From: Flavobacterium panacagri
Lineage (GTDB): Bacteria; Bacteroidota; Bacteroidia; Flavobacteriales; Flavobacteriaceae
NCBI RefSeq assembly: GCF_030378165.1
Contig: NZ_CP119766.1
Coordinates: 4,402,001-4,466,000 of the forward strand
Direction: 5' to 3'
DNA: 64,000 bases
Shown here: piece by piece, positions 43,468 through 53,225 of the stretch
How the letters are laid out: each line of letters begins with the position of its first letter
Position numbering within the stretch: position 1 is the stretch's first letter
Notes under the pieces: model-generated
What the model was told of the DNA's origin: nothing
The model's database searches: none
Seen by the model: only the letters and a program-made list of their open reading frames with translations
Position numbers and translations under genes: made by a program

Positions 43468-46433
43468 TGAAAAAAGCTCTCTTATATACTGCGTTAATTC
43501 TATTCAATACCGCTTTATTTTCTCAGGAATTTAAGAGAGAAAAATACAATTTCAATTCTGATTGGAAACTGAAAGCAGGTGATTCTAAAAATGCAGAATT
43601 ACCTGCTTTTAATGATAACTCTTGGAAAAATATCACGCTTCCCCATGCCTACAACCAGGAAGAAGCATTTGAAAAAGATATTGAACATCTTACTACAGGA
43701 ATTGTCTGGTACCGCAAAAAATTTAAACTTCCAAAGGGAATTAAAAACAATAAAGTTTTTATAGAATTTGAAGGCATTCGTCAGGCAGGCGTGATTTATA
43801 TAAACGGACAAAAAATCGGGCTTCATGAAAATGGCGTAATGGCATTTGGATTTGATATTTCAAACCTGCTTAAACCTTACCCACAGGAAAACTGCATCGC
43901 GCTCCGAATTGATAATGACTGGAAATACAAAGAACAAGCTACCGGAGCACCTTATCAATGGAATAATATCAATTTTAATGCAAACTATGGCGGAATTCCT
44001 AAAAACGTATTTCTTCATATTACTGGAAAACTATATCAGACATTACCGCTTTATTCTCATCTAAAAACAACTGGAGTATATATTTATCCTTCTCAAATAA
44101 ACACACAAGCCGAAAGTGCCGTCGTAAACGTTGAATCCCAAATTAAAAATGAATTTGATACTCCTAAAACAGCAACATTTGAAGTTGTAATAGAAGATTT
44201 AGAAGGACATCAAAAAGCGTTATTTTCAGGAGACAAAATCCTTATTCAACCTAATGAAACCCAAACAATCAAAGTGCATCAGTTAGTTGATAAACTAAAT
44301 TTCTGGAGCTGGGGATATGGCTATTTATATAATGTAAAAACGATTTTAAAAATTGACGGGAAAACGGCTGATGAAGTAGTGACCAGAACAGGTTTCAGAA
44401 AAACTGATTTTAAAGACGGTCAATTTTGGCTAAACGATCGTGTATTGCAGTTAAAAGGTTATGCACAAAGAACAAGCAATGAATGGCCTGCAATCGGAAT
44501 GTCTGTTCCGGCGTGGGTCAGTGATTTCAGTAATAAAATGATTGTGGAAGGAAACGGAAATTTGGTTCGATGGATGCATGTAACACCTTGGAAACAAGAT
44601 ATCGAATCCTGTGACAGAGTTGGGCTCTTGCAAGCAATGCCGGCAGGAGATGCAGAAAAAGACGCCCAAGGTGATACTTGGAAACAAAGAGTAAACCTGA
44701 TGCGGGATGCTATCATTTACAACAGAAATAATCCGAGTATTATTTTTTATGAAAGCGGTAACGAAGCCATCAGCGAAGCCCATATGCACGAAATGAAAAG
44801 CCTTCGCAATACCCATGACCCTTTTGGAGGACGCGCCATTGGTTCCCGCGAAATGCTTGATAGCCGTGAAGCAGAATATGGAGGCGAAATGCTCTACATA
44901 AACAAAAGTTCAGGAAAGCCTCTTTGGGCAACCGAATATTCAAGAGACGAAGGACTTCGTAAATATTGGGATGAGTTTTCTCCTCCCTATCATAAAGAAG
45001 GCGATGGGCCTTTATACCGCGGTAATCCTGCCGAAGCTTACAATCATAATCAGGACAAACATGCCATTGAAAATATTGTGCGATGGTACGATTATTATCG
45101 AGAAAGACCGGGAACTGGAAAGAGAGTCAGTTCAGGTGGCGTCAATATTATTTTCTCCGATTCCAATACCCATCATCGCGGTGAGGTAAATTACAGAACC
45201 AGCGGTGAAGTCGATGCCATGCGGATTCCGAAAGACGGTTTCTGGGCACATCAAGTAATGTGGGACGGCTGGGTGGATATTGAAAAACACCGCACCCATA
45301 TTATGGGACACTGGAATTATTCTGATTCCGTAACCAAAACTATTTATGTAGTTTCAACTGCTTCCAAAGTTGAGCTATTTTTAAATGGTTCTTCACTGGG
45401 TTTTGGAAATAGAAGCAGTGAATTCCTATTTACTTTTGAAAATATAAAATGGAAATCAGGAACCTTAAAGGCGATCGGTTATGATGAAAACGGAACAATT
45501 CTGAGTGAGGATTCTAAAAGTACTTCTGGCGAGCCTTACGCCATTAAATTAAAACTAAACACCAATCCCAATGGCTTAACTGCCGACGGTGCTGACACAG
45601 CATTGATTGATGTTGAAACAGTTGATAAAGAAGGTAATCGCTGTCCAATCAGCAGCAATATTATTTCTTTTAGTTTGGAAGGACCTGCCAAATGGCTTGG
45701 AGGTATTGCTCTTGGCCCTAAAAATTATATTCTTTCTAAAGATATTCCAGTTGAAAATGGTATCAATAGAGTTATGATTCAATCGATGATACAATCAGGC
45801 AAAATTAAGATTAAAGCCGTTTCTGAAGGATTACAGCCTGATGAATTGATTTTTAAAAGTAAGCCAGCAGAAACTTCAAACGGACTTTCAAAACAGCTTC
45901 CGGGAACTGATATTCCTTTGTATTTAGAGCGCGGTCCAACTCCCAAAACATCCTCTTATACTATAAAAAGAAAAAACGTTGATATCTTAAATGCTGTCTC
46001 TCCTTCAAACAATAATGATACTTATAAAAGTTATGATGACAATGAGCTGACAGAATGGAGAAACGATGGAAACATCAATACCGGAACTATTACTTATACT
46101 TTGGCAAAAGCCTACATTGTAAACGAAATAGTCGTAAAACTTACAGGCTGGAGATCTAAAATTTACCCAATCAGGATTTTGGCAGATGGAAAGGAAGTTT
46201 TTAAAGGAAATACAACTCAAAGTTTGGGTTATATCACAATTCCGTTAAAACCTATCTTAGCTGAAAAAATTACAATTGAATTGATTGGCATTAACACCGT
46301 AAAAGACAATTTCTCAAAGATTACTGAAGTAGATCCTACAAAAGAACTTGATTTATTTAAAGATAAAACGTCCGTTGATGCGTCGGGACAGTTACGCATT
46401 GTAGAAATAGAATTTTATGAAAAAATCGATTAA
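43467..46433 (+). CDS. GH2 glycosidase with DUF4982 and discoidin-like C-terminus
   Basis: A 988-aa secreted GH2 enzyme (signal peptide ending LFSQ). It has a sugar-binding jelly roll (~25-190), an Ig-like domain (~195-310) and a TIM barrel (~310-610) with acid/base E433 in YESGNEAIS and nucleophile E490 in WATEYSRDEG. DUF4982- and Ig-like domains follow (~620-790; AIGYDENGTILSED, LTADGADTALIDVE). A C-terminal F5/8-type-C-like module (~830-985; DNELTEWRNDGNINTG, AYIVNEIVVKLTGWRS) is likely carbohydrate-binding. This architecture is common among beta-galactosidases and beta-glucuronidases of plant-glycan loci. It starts inside the previous stop and overlaps the next gene by 17 bases. Confidence 0.92.
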   Translation: MKKALLYTALILFNTALFSQEFKREKYNFNSDWKLKAGDSKNAELPAFNDNSWKNITLPHAYNQEEAFEKDIEHLTTGIVWYRKKFKLPKGIKNNKVFIEFEGIRQAGVIYINGQKIGLHENGVMAFGFDISNLLKPYPQENCIALRIDNDWKYKEQATGAPYQWNNINFNANYGGIPKNVFLHITGKLYQTLPLYSHLKTTGVYIYPSQINTQAESAVVNVESQIKNEFDTPKTATFEVVIEDLEGHQKALFSGDKILIQPNETQTIKVHQLVDKLNFWSWGYGYLYNVKTILKIDGKTADEVVTRTGFRKTDFKDGQFWLNDRVLQLKGYAQRTSNEWPAIGMSVPAWVSDFSNKMIVEGNGNLVRWMHVTPWKQDIESCDRVGLLQAMPAGDAEKDAQGDTWKQRVNLMRDAIIYNRNNPSIIFYESGNEAISEAHMHEMKSLRNTHDPFGGRAIGSREMLDSREAEYGGEMLYINKSSGKPLWATEYSRDEGLRKYWDEFSPPYHKEGDGPLYRGNPAEAYNHNQDKHAIENIVRWYDYYRERPGTGKRVSSGGVNIIFSDSNTHHRGEVNYRTSGEVDAMRIPKDGFWAHQVMWDGWVDIEKHRTHIMGHWNYSDSVTKTIYVVSTASKVELFLNGSSLGFGNRSSEFLFTFENIKWKSGTLKAIGYDENGTILSEDSKSTSGEPYAIKLKLNTNPNGLTADGADTALIDVETVDKEGNRCPISSNIISFSLEGPAKWLGGIALGPKNYILSKDIPVENGINRVMIQSMIQSGKIKIKAVSEGLQPDELIFKSKPAETSNGLSKQLPGTDIPLYLERGPTPKTSSYTIKRKNVDILNAVSPSNNNDTYKSYDDNELTEWRNDGNINTGTITYTLAKAYIVNEIVVKLTGWRSKIYPIRILADGKEVFKGNTTQSLGYITIPLKPILAEKITIELIGINTVKDNFSKITEVDPTKELDLFKDKTSVDASGQLRIVEIEFYEKID

Positions 46434-48237
46434 CATCCAAAAACTAAAAGCAACCGCATTTTTAGCTTCTTTTTTGATCAGTTTTGCTGCTTCGGCACAA
46501 AAGAAAGAAATACCATTATGGGATAAAATTCCTGATGAAATTCAGTCAAAAGAATACATAGAAAAAGTTGATTATAATAAAGACGGAATTGCCGAAGGAG
46601 TGAGAAAAGTAAGTGTACCTACTTTAACTCCTTATTTTGCAGACCCCGAAAAATCAAATGGAAGTGCCGTTATTATCTGTCCGGGCGGAGCTTACGGAAT
46701 GCTAGCTATTAACAAAGAAGGTTTTAAAGTTGCGGAATGGCTTAACAGTATCGGAATCCATGCTTTTGTGCTAAAATACCGTCTCCCAAGTGATTTGATA
46801 ATGAAAAACAAAACTGTCGGTCCATTGCAGGACGCACAGGAAGCGTTACGCATGGTAAGACGCAATGCCATAAAATGGAAAATCAATCCGAATAAAATTG
46901 GTATTATGGGATTTTCTGCAGGAGGACATTTGGCCTCTACTTTAAGCACTCATTATAACGACAAAGTATATATTCCGTCTGATACAATCAGCGCAAAACC
47001 TAATTTTTCTATTCTGATTTATCCTGTTATTTCAACTCAGGAAGGTATTACGCATCAGGGATCAAAAGATAATCTGCTGGGAAAAAATCCTGATCCTGCG
47101 CTAGTTGACTTCTATTCTAATGAAAAACAGGTAAATGCTGCAACACCAAAAGCTTTTTTGGTACATGCAACAGATGATAAAGCTGTTCTTGTAGAAAACA
47201 GTATTAATTATTATTTGGCTTTAAAAAAGGAAAAAGTTTCAGCCGAAATGCATTTGTATGAAAACGGCGGTCACGGTTTTGGTTTAGGTGTAAAAGGAAC
47301 TAACACTTTCTGGCCAAAAACTTGCGAAAAATGGCTTACTGCGAATAATTATACTCTTCAGCCCGATGCTTATGTATTTACTTATTTTAAAGGAAACGGC
47401 GAAGACGGACTGCATCTGGCATACAGCGAAGATGGTTATAAATGGAATAGTCTTAAAAATGACACTTCCTTCTTGACTCCTGAAGTTGGAAAAGATAAAT
47501 TAATGCGTGATCCTTGCGTAATTAAAGGCGGAGACGGATTATACCACATGGTTTGGACGGTAAGCTGGACAGACAAAGGTATTGGATATGCTTCGTCCAA
47601 AGATTTAATTCATTGGTCGAAACAGGAGTTTATTCCGGTTATGATACATGAAGAAAAAAACCGCAATACTTGGGCTCCAGAAATTACTTATGACGAAAAA
47701 AGCAAAGATTATATGATTTACTGGGCTTCTACTATTGATGGAAAATTTCCTGAGACAAAATCAGAAGAAGAAAAAGGCTATAATCATCGAATTTATTATA
47801 CTACAACTAAAGATTTTAAAAAATTCAGCAAAACCAAATTGCTTTATGATCCTGGTTTTAATGTAATTGATGCTTCCATTGTAAAACAAGATGGACAATA
47901 TGTAATGTATCTAAAAGATGAAACCCGAAATCCCGTACAGAAGAATCTTAAAGTTGCTTACAGTAAAAATCTTACGGGGCCTTACAGTAAAGCCAGTGAA
48001 CCCATAACAGGAAAGTATTGGGCAGAAGGACCAACTGCTGTAAAAATAGACAACAGCTGGATTGTTTATTTTGATAAATATACGGAGAAGAAATATGGCG
48101 CGGTTAAAGAAACTGCAAAAGGCTGGGAAGATATTTCGGAACAGATCAGCTTTCCGACTGGAACACGCCATGGTACTGTTATTAAGGTTTCTGCGGCAGA
48201 ATTAAATGCTTTGAAAAAAGAATCTGGCAGTAACTAA
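46417..48237 (+). CDS. Fused acetyl-esterase (alpha/beta hydrolase) and GH43-like enzyme
   Basis: A 606-aa secreted two-enzyme protein (signal peptide ending ASAQ). Residues ~45-315 form an alpha/beta-hydrolase of the BD-FAE/acetyl-xylan-esterase type: oxyanion loop CPGGAYG, nucleophile S167 in GFSAGGH, Asp in HATDDKAVL and His in NGGHGFGLG. Residues ~325-600 are a five-bladed GH43-type propeller with base D365 in LMRDPCVIKGG, an Asp in NVIDASIVKQDG and acid E537 in YWAEGPTAVK. WAPEITYDEKSKDYMIYWAS supports the fold. Both active sites look complete and the frame is continuous. It overlaps the GH2 gene by 17 bases (start inside the preceding frame), implying coupled translation. Probable job: deacetylation coupled to removal of a side-chain sugar. 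Exact substrates unknown. Confidence 0.88.
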   Translation: MKKSINIQKLKATAFLASFLISFAASAQKKEIPLWDKIPDEIQSKEYIEKVDYNKDGIAEGVRKVSVPTLTPYFADPEKSNGSAVIICPGGAYGMLAINKEGFKVAEWLNSIGIHAFVLKYRLPSDLIMKNKTVGPLQDAQEALRMVRRNAIKWKINPNKIGIMGFSAGGHLASTLSTHYNDKVYIPSDTISAKPNFSILIYPVISTQEGITHQGSKDNLLGKNPDPALVDFYSNEKQVNAATPKAFLVHATDDKAVLVENSINYYLALKKEKVSAEMHLYENGGHGFGLGVKGTNTFWPKTCEKWLTANNYTLQPDAYVFTYFKGNGEDGLHLAYSEDGYKWNSLKNDTSFLTPEVGKDKLMRDPCVIKGGDGLYHMVWTVSWTDKGIGYASSKDLIHWSKQEFIPVMIHEEKNRNTWAPEITYDEKSKDYMIYWASTIDGKFPETKSEEEKGYNHRIYYTTTKDFKKFSKTKLLYDPGFNVIDASIVKQDGQYVMYLKDETRNPVQKNLKVAYSKNLTGPYSKASEPITGKYWAEGPTAVKIDNSWIVYFDKYTEKKYGAVKETAKGWEDISEQISFPTGTRHGTVIKVSAAELNALKKESGSN

Positions 48238-48276
48238 CCAATTAATGCGGTACCTATAATTAAAACCATACCAATC

Positions 48277-49329
48277 ATGATACCACCGACAGAACATTCA
48301 GAAATAAAAATAGAATCCAATTCCAGTATTCCTAAATATATTCAGGTTGCCAATGGTCTTGCTGACGAAATTTTGTCTGGAAAAATAGAAAAAGGACATA
48401 GACTTCCGTCTATTAATGAACTCAGCAAGGCAAAATCTATTTCACGTGATACTGCTGAAAAAGCTTATAAGGAATTAAGAGACCGAAATCTGGCTTTTTC
48501 TGTAATGGGCGTTGGCAATTTCGTCATTATGGATGATGAAAAATCCAAAAATATTCTGTTTTTAATCAACAAGCCCTGCACCTACAAGATGGAAGTTTAT
48601 GATTCCTTTGTGACTACAATGGGAAATGATGTTCATGTTGATATGCATCTTTATTATAATGATGAACAGCTTTTTATTGAGTTCATGAAAAAAAACATTC
48701 ATAATTACAACTATTTTGTCATTATGCCTCATTTTCGAAATGCCCAAGAAGGTCATGTGAATTATACTCCGAATGTCATCAATTTTATTGAAAATATTCC
48801 GAAAGAAAAACTGGTGATATTAGACAATTCCTGTGAAGAGATCACTGGTGATTTTACAGCCGTTTATCAGGATTTTAAATCGGATATATTTAATGCATTG
48901 AAGGAAGGAATTAAAAAATTAAAGAAATACAAAAAAATAATTTTCGTTCATCCCGAAAAAGCGGCTTTTCCAGCTCCTGGATCTTTGGTTGATGGTTTTT
49001 TAGAATTCTGCAACTCTTATAACTTTGAATACGAAATTACCGAAAAAGTCTATGACGGATTAGAGTTTAAAACTAAAGAGGCTTATATTACAATTGAAGA
49101 TCATGACTTGGTTAACCTAATTCAGCAGATTAAAGAGAAAAAACTTAAAATAGGAAAAGATGTAGGCGTTATTTCATACAATGAAACACCGCTAAAAGCA
49201 CTTCTGGATATTACCGTTATGAGTACCGATTTTAAAGCAATGGGACAAAAAGCAGGAAATTTGATCCTTAGCAGAAAGCAGGAAATTTCAAAAAACCCAT
49301 TTCGTTATATTGAACGCTCTTCGCTTTAA
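48277..49329 (+). CDS. GntR-family repressor with LacI/PBP-type sensor domain
   Basis: A 350-aa cytoplasmic regulator. Residues ~15-85 are a GntR winged helix (SIPKYIQVANGLADEILSGK, RLPSINELSKAKSISRDTAEKAYKELR). Residues ~90-345 look like a periplasmic-binding-protein fold (NILFLINKP, KIGKDVGVISYNETPLKALLDIT, STDFKAMGQKAGNLIL), as in LacI proteins. The same combination is known from Bacillus AraR, which senses a free sugar. It lies 39 bases after the esterase-GH43 gene in the same direction, so it is probably autoregulated with the operon. It is a good candidate to bind the ATCCTG motifs, with rhamnose or a metabolite as effector; both points are inference. Confidence 0.9.
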   Translation: MIPPTEHSEIKIESNSSIPKYIQVANGLADEILSGKIEKGHRLPSINELSKAKSISRDTAEKAYKELRDRNLAFSVMGVGNFVIMDDEKSKNILFLINKPCTYKMEVYDSFVTTMGNDVHVDMHLYYNDEQLFIEFMKKNIHNYNYFVIMPHFRNAQEGHVNYTPNVINFIENIPKEKLVILDNSCEEITGDFTAVYQDFKSDIFNALKEGIKKLKKYKKIIFVHPEKAAFPAPGSLVDGFLEFCNSYNFEYEITEKVYDGLEFKTKEAYITIEDHDLVNLIQQIKEKKLKIGKDVGVISYNETPLKALLDITVMSTDFKAMGQKAGNLILSRKQEISKNPFRYIERSSL

Positions 49330-49372
49330 TGCAGAATTTATAAATAGAAAACAGTTAAAAAAACACTTAAAA

Positions 49373-49409
49373 TACGCGGGTTTCAAACTTAAAGTTCAAA
49401 TCCCGCGTA
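49373..49409 (-). terminator. Terminator-like hairpin of the PepSY operon
   Basis: TACGCGGG (49373-49380) pairs with CCCGCGTA (49402-49409), with an inner AACTT-A-AAGTT stem at 49386-49396. On the minus strand the hairpin is followed by T-rich sequence (TTTTAAGTGTTTTTTT), fitting termination of the operon ending at 49442. It may also slow plus-strand read-through from the GntR gene. Confidence 0.6.
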
Positions 49410-49441
49410 CAGTATAAATAATTTTAACTTCCTAAAGAAGA

Positions 49442-50551
49442 TTACTTTTTCTTTTTTTTCCTTCCAAGCCATATTAAAAGCCCTGTAATTGGAAGCGTAA
49501 CTGCAAAAACACAAACCAAAAATGCCAATATTTTTGTTGGATATCCATAAATGCTTCCTGTATGGATTGGGTATATCAAACGTCTTACTTTATCACCATT
49601 ACTAAATGATTCAAAAGGTTTTGTCTGTACAATTTCGCCCGTATATTTATCAAAATAAGCTAAACTAGCAATATTCGGTATTTCTTTTTCAAGATTCATT
49701 TTGATAACCATTATACTATTTATAGTGTCGGATGGTATTCTGATTTGAGTATCTCCTTTATATTTATAAATACTATCTGTTTTTGAAAATATATTTTGAT
49801 AGAAAAACGTTTTATCTCCATCAAGATCAATTTTAGTTGGGTTTTCAACTTTAGCTGACGGTTTTTTGGTAGTTCCATCAGCCAACAAATAAATGCCGCT
49901 TTCAAACCAATCATACGACCAAGTCAAACCTGTAAGCGAAATAATCAGCAACACTAAAAAAGTATAAAAACCAAAAGTTGAATGAAAATCCCAGTTCACT
50001 CTTTTAAATGAGGCGCCCCATTTTACCGTTAATCTTTGCTTGAGGTTTTTAATTTTATTTGGCCACCATAAAACAAGTCCAGACAAAAGCATAAACACAA
50101 AGATGAGACAGCTAATTCCTGTAACAGCTTGTCCAAAATCACCCAAAACCAAATGACGGTGTAAATCAAGTACAACCGAAAAGAAACGTTTTTTAGCAGG
50201 TACCGATCCTAAAACTTTACCACTGTAAGTATCAACAGAAAAAATCATTTTTTTCTTGTCTGAATCAGTTCCTGTAATTATTAAGCTTCTTTCTGGATCA
50301 GCAAAAGAGTGAATACGATCAATTTTTTTGAGGTGAAATTCTTTTTGCACTTCAGAAATAATAACATCCACTGGAAGCTTTTCCTTCCCTATACTGGCTA
50401 CTTTATAAAATTCAGGATTAAAGAACTCATCCATTTCCTCTTCAAATACTAATATACTTCCTGTAAGGGCAACTATAAAAACAATTAACCCGGAAGCAAG
50501 TCCGAGCCAAAGGTGCAATAAGCCAATATTTTTTTTAAGTGTTTTATTCAT
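49442..50551 (-). CDS. PepSY-domain inner-membrane protein (iron-regulated, XusC-like)
   Basis: A 369-aa inner-membrane protein of the PepSY-associated TM helix (PiuB) family. It has four hydrophobic segments: ~10-35 (GLASGLIVFIVALTGSILVFEEE), ~140-165, ~195-215 (FYTFLVLLIISLTGLTW) and ~340-360. Conserved histidines are LLHLWLGLA, LDLHRHLVLGD, NWDFHSTFG and IHTGSIYG, typical of the family and probably heme- or metal-linked. Such proteins sit beside siderophore receptors and may reduce or release iron. It lies 63 bases after the 800-aa siderophore receptor frame. XusC of Bacteroides xenosiderophore loci is the same family; I infer a similar role. Confidence 0.88.
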   Translation of the reverse strand: MNKTLKKNIGLLHLWLGLASGLIVFIVALTGSILVFEEEMDEFFNPEFYKVASIGKEKLPVDVIISEVQKEFHLKKIDRIHSFADPERSLIITGTDSDKKKMIFSVDTYSGKVLGSVPAKKRFFSVVLDLHRHLVLGDFGQAVTGISCLIFVFMLLSGLVLWWPNKIKNLKQRLTVKWGASFKRVNWDFHSTFGFYTFLVLLIISLTGLTWSYDWFESGIYLLADGTTKKPSAKVENPTKIDLDGDKTFFYQNIFSKTDSIYKYKGDTQIRIPSDTINSIMVIKMNLEKEIPNIASLAYFDKYTGEIVQTKPFESFSNGDKVRRLIYPIHTGSIYGYPTKILAFLVCVFAVTLPITGLLIWLGRKKKKK

Positions 50552-50614
50552 TTACTATATCGTTCCTAAGTAGTTTTCAAATATAACCAAAGCGTGCAAA
50601 AAATGATTTATTTT

Positions 50615-52930
50615 TTAAAATTTATAACGCAGATTTAAACTAGTTGTCATACCGCTGCCCATCACATAATCTGCATTTACAGCACGATACTGGCTTAAAG
50701 TTGAATAATAACTGTTGTTTAATAAATTCTCAACTCCTAAGTTTAGTGACCAGTTTTTATTAAAGGCATAACTTCCTGCAAAATTAATTAGGTTCACTGT
50801 CGAAATTGGTCCTTCACTATTATTATATCTTCCATTCGTATTAGGTTCAAAACGATTACGACAACCAGTATTAACCCAAGATAATTGCAAAAACCAGTCA
50901 GATGTAGGTTTGTAATTAATGAATCCAGTTGCTTTAGGAGGAGCAATACGTGATCCATTTAAATAAACAGTACTTCCATCATCAAATTCAGCTTTTCCAT
51001 CAACATACGAATAACTTCCGCCTAGATTTAATTTATTAGAAACTCTATAATCTAAAGTTATTTCATATCCTTTAATTTTTTCAGGCTCACGCTGTGCAAC
51101 CAAACGACCATCAACTTCGATTAAATTAGCTCCTAATTTTGATGTACTGATATAATACGCTGCTGTTACATTAAAATTGTAAAACTTACTAGAAAAACCA
51201 GCTTCATAATTATTGGTAATAATTGGGTCAGTTGCTAAACTCGCTATAGTACTTTCTTCTGCACTTCTCAAAATTCTTCCTAATTCATTTATAGCAAACG
51301 CCTGAGAAAAACTCACAAATGGATTAAAGATTTCATATTTGTTAAAACGAAGACCAGCATTGAACATCGTTGCATTATATGGAATTTTACCTCCTTCTAC
51401 AAAAATACTTCCTTGATTTCCTGGCCCTGAAGCAATTGTATTATAATCATCAACACGCACTGTAGCATTCTCATAACGTAATCCTCCTTTAAAAATTAAG
51501 TTTTCTAAAACATCTACTTTTAATTGTGCGTAAGGAGCAATATTCAACATGTCCATTTTAGGAATGTAAACACGTCCATCAACTAAATCCTGAAAAGTAA
51601 CATCATTTAAGACATCAATACCATACGTAATTTCAGAAGCAACTGAACCAATTTTAAAAGGCGTATTCAAGTTAATACGTGTTCCGTTTTTATTAGAATT
51701 AATCATTGTCTGTCCAGGCCCGTACCAAGCTGTTGCAGACGCGACATAACGATTCATTGATTGAAAAGAATTCAAGTAAGCCGAAATATCCAGTTGTGTC
51801 GTATTAAATAAATTGTTTTTCGAAAAGGTAAACATAAAATTATGGTTGAACGGCGTTCCTGCATTTTTACCAGGTTCTGTGCCTCTCACACCAATTGTAG
51901 GAGTCTGACCATATATTCCTGCTTGGCTAATATATTTAGCATTCTGAGTACTACTATAAAAATTGTAGACCACATTAAAACTAGTATGCTCGTCCATATC
52001 ATATCCTAATTTCACAAAAGCATTTGATTGAGAAGAATTAGAAAGCCCATCTGTCTGTCCTAGAGGTTTGCCATCGGCATCTCTTTGAAGTCCAGTGTAG
52101 TCAAAAGCTCCACCAATCACATAACTAAATCTGTTTTTTCTTCCGTTAAAAAACTGTGAAACACGATAACCAAAAGTTTCTTTACTATGCAGCGGATTAA
52201 AAGTAGTCCCAACGGTAGTTATTCCCTGAAAACTATCAACCAACGGACTTTTTTTAGTAATATAATTGATAATTCCACCTCCAGAACCGTTTCCATAAAT
52301 AGAAGTAGCTCCCTTAATCACCTCAATACGCTCAATTGCATTGGCATCGACCACACGAATATCACGAGCCCCATTCATTAAAGGTGTTGACTGCGGAATT
52401 CCATCAATCAAAACTAAAACCTGACGTCCTCTTAAAGTCTGTCCTGAGTTAGTGGCTTTATTTGTCGATGTGCCAAGCCCTGGAATAACATTTCCTAAAA
52501 TAGATGATAAATTAGTATTGATACTGCTTTGAACTTGTATTTCTTTTTGGCTCATTATGGTTATCGAAGAAGGAACTGTAGCAATATTTTCTTGCTTTCT
52601 ACCGGCCGTAATTACAACTTCCTGCAATTTATTCTCGCTGATTAAAACAATTGAAACTATATTTTTTTCTTGCAGATTCGAAAAAACATGCGCAAATGGC
52701 TCATATTCCGAAGCTGTAATTGAAACAGTATTGTTTTGTATTTCACTGCTTAAAACTGAAACTTCACCTGACTTATTTGTTGTACCAATAATTTTATTGC
52801 CAGAAGAAACTGAAGCATTTGAAATAGGGTTTTTCGATTCATTTTCAACCTTTAAGCGAAGTGATTGTGCATTTAAACTAACGGTTAAAAAAAGTAGAAT
52901 AATTAGAAAAATAGGGCGTTTAAAATTCAT
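50615..52930 (-). CDS. TonB-dependent siderophore receptor
   Basis: The start at 52930 (MNFKRPIFLIILLFL) begins a clean signal peptide ending LNAQ; ATGs at 52954 and 53017 in frame would add a charged leader, and 53017 lies upstream of the predicted promoter start. The 771-aa protein has a carboxypeptidase-like domain, TonB box region LQEVVITAGRKQE, a plug with TLRGRQVLVLIDGIP and GATSIYGNGSGGGIINYITKK, and a barrel ending NLRYKF. The wording (IERIEVIKGATSIYG) is of the ferric-siderophore receptor type, not SusC. Probably co-transcribed with the PepSY gene and divergent from the second receptor at 53254. Confidence 0.92.
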   Translation of the reverse strand: MNFKRPIFLIILLFLTVSLNAQSLRLKVENESKNPISNASVSSGNKIIGTTNKSGEVSVLSSEIQNNTVSITASEYEPFAHVFSNLQEKNIVSIVLISENKLQEVVITAGRKQENIATVPSSITIMSQKEIQVQSSINTNLSSILGNVIPGLGTSTNKATNSGQTLRGRQVLVLIDGIPQSTPLMNGARDIRVVDANAIERIEVIKGATSIYGNGSGGGIINYITKKSPLVDSFQGITTVGTTFNPLHSKETFGYRVSQFFNGRKNRFSYVIGGAFDYTGLQRDADGKPLGQTDGLSNSSQSNAFVKLGYDMDEHTSFNVVYNFYSSTQNAKYISQAGIYGQTPTIGVRGTEPGKNAGTPFNHNFMFTFSKNNLFNTTQLDISAYLNSFQSMNRYVASATAWYGPGQTMINSNKNGTRINLNTPFKIGSVASEITYGIDVLNDVTFQDLVDGRVYIPKMDMLNIAPYAQLKVDVLENLIFKGGLRYENATVRVDDYNTIASGPGNQGSIFVEGGKIPYNATMFNAGLRFNKYEIFNPFVSFSQAFAINELGRILRSAEESTIASLATDPIITNNYEAGFSSKFYNFNVTAAYYISTSKLGANLIEVDGRLVAQREPEKIKGYEITLDYRVSNKLNLGGSYSYVDGKAEFDDGSTVYLNGSRIAPPKATGFINYKPTSDWFLQLSWVNTGCRNRFEPNTNGRYNNSEGPISTVNLINFAGSYAFNKNWSLNLGVENLLNNSYYSTLSQYRAVNADYVMGSGMTTSLNLRYKF

Positions 52931-52987
52931 TTTTAAGGTATTCAAAAAAAACATTACTACGTTATTTTTATTTAGATTGATTCTTTG

Positions 52988-53018
52988 CAAAAGTAGGCAT
53001 TCTAAATTATTCCACAAA
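52988..53018 (-). promoter_or_regulatory. Promoter of the siderophore receptor/PepSY operon with ATTCTAAAT element
   Basis: On the minus strand TTTG (53018-53015) and TACTTTTG (52995-52988) are separated by 19 bases, a canonical Bacteroidota promoter. ATTCTAAAT (52999-53007) lies inside the spacer, where a bound repressor would block RNA polymerase. The same element recurs at the divergent promoter (53217-53225), suggesting common iron-dependent (Fur-like) control. Confidence 0.65.
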
Positions 53019-53194
53019 TAGTCAAGATTTTTAAGTGATCATCTTACGACTTAAGCAACTATCATTAATAGTTCTTTTTGGTACAAACTGATCAATTTAA
53101 AGGGCTATTTTTTTCAAATAAGATGTAGAAATATATTACCATTTATGGAAAATATTTTCATATACCCTTAGTATATTATTAATAAATAATTTCA

Positions 53195-53225
53195 TACTTT
53201 TGAACTCTTTTTATTCATTCTAAAT
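53195..53225 (+). promoter_or_regulatory. Promoter of the XusA/XusB-like pair with ATTCTAAAT element
   Basis: TACTTTTG at 53195-53202 is a perfect -7 box, identical to that of the divergent operon. ATTCTAAAT follows at 53217-53225 and a partial ATTCTAA at 53238-53244, just past the expected transcription start. A -33 TTG is not clear. Confidence 0.55.

Noticed and set aside
46417..48237. The esterase-GH43 protein as two genes joined by a sequencing error
   Set aside because: The frame is continuous with a short linker and both domains are complete; no second start or ribosome-binding site is needed.
49373..49409. GC-rich hairpin as an attachment site or small RNA
   Set aside because: Its position after converging stops and the T-rich minus-strand tail are explained by termination; no integrase or promoter is nearby.
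52557..53021. 154-aa plus-strand frame opposite the siderophore receptor start
   Set aside because: Antisense shadow of a clear TonB receptor gene; Cys/Phe/Ser-rich composition comes from reading the complementary strand.
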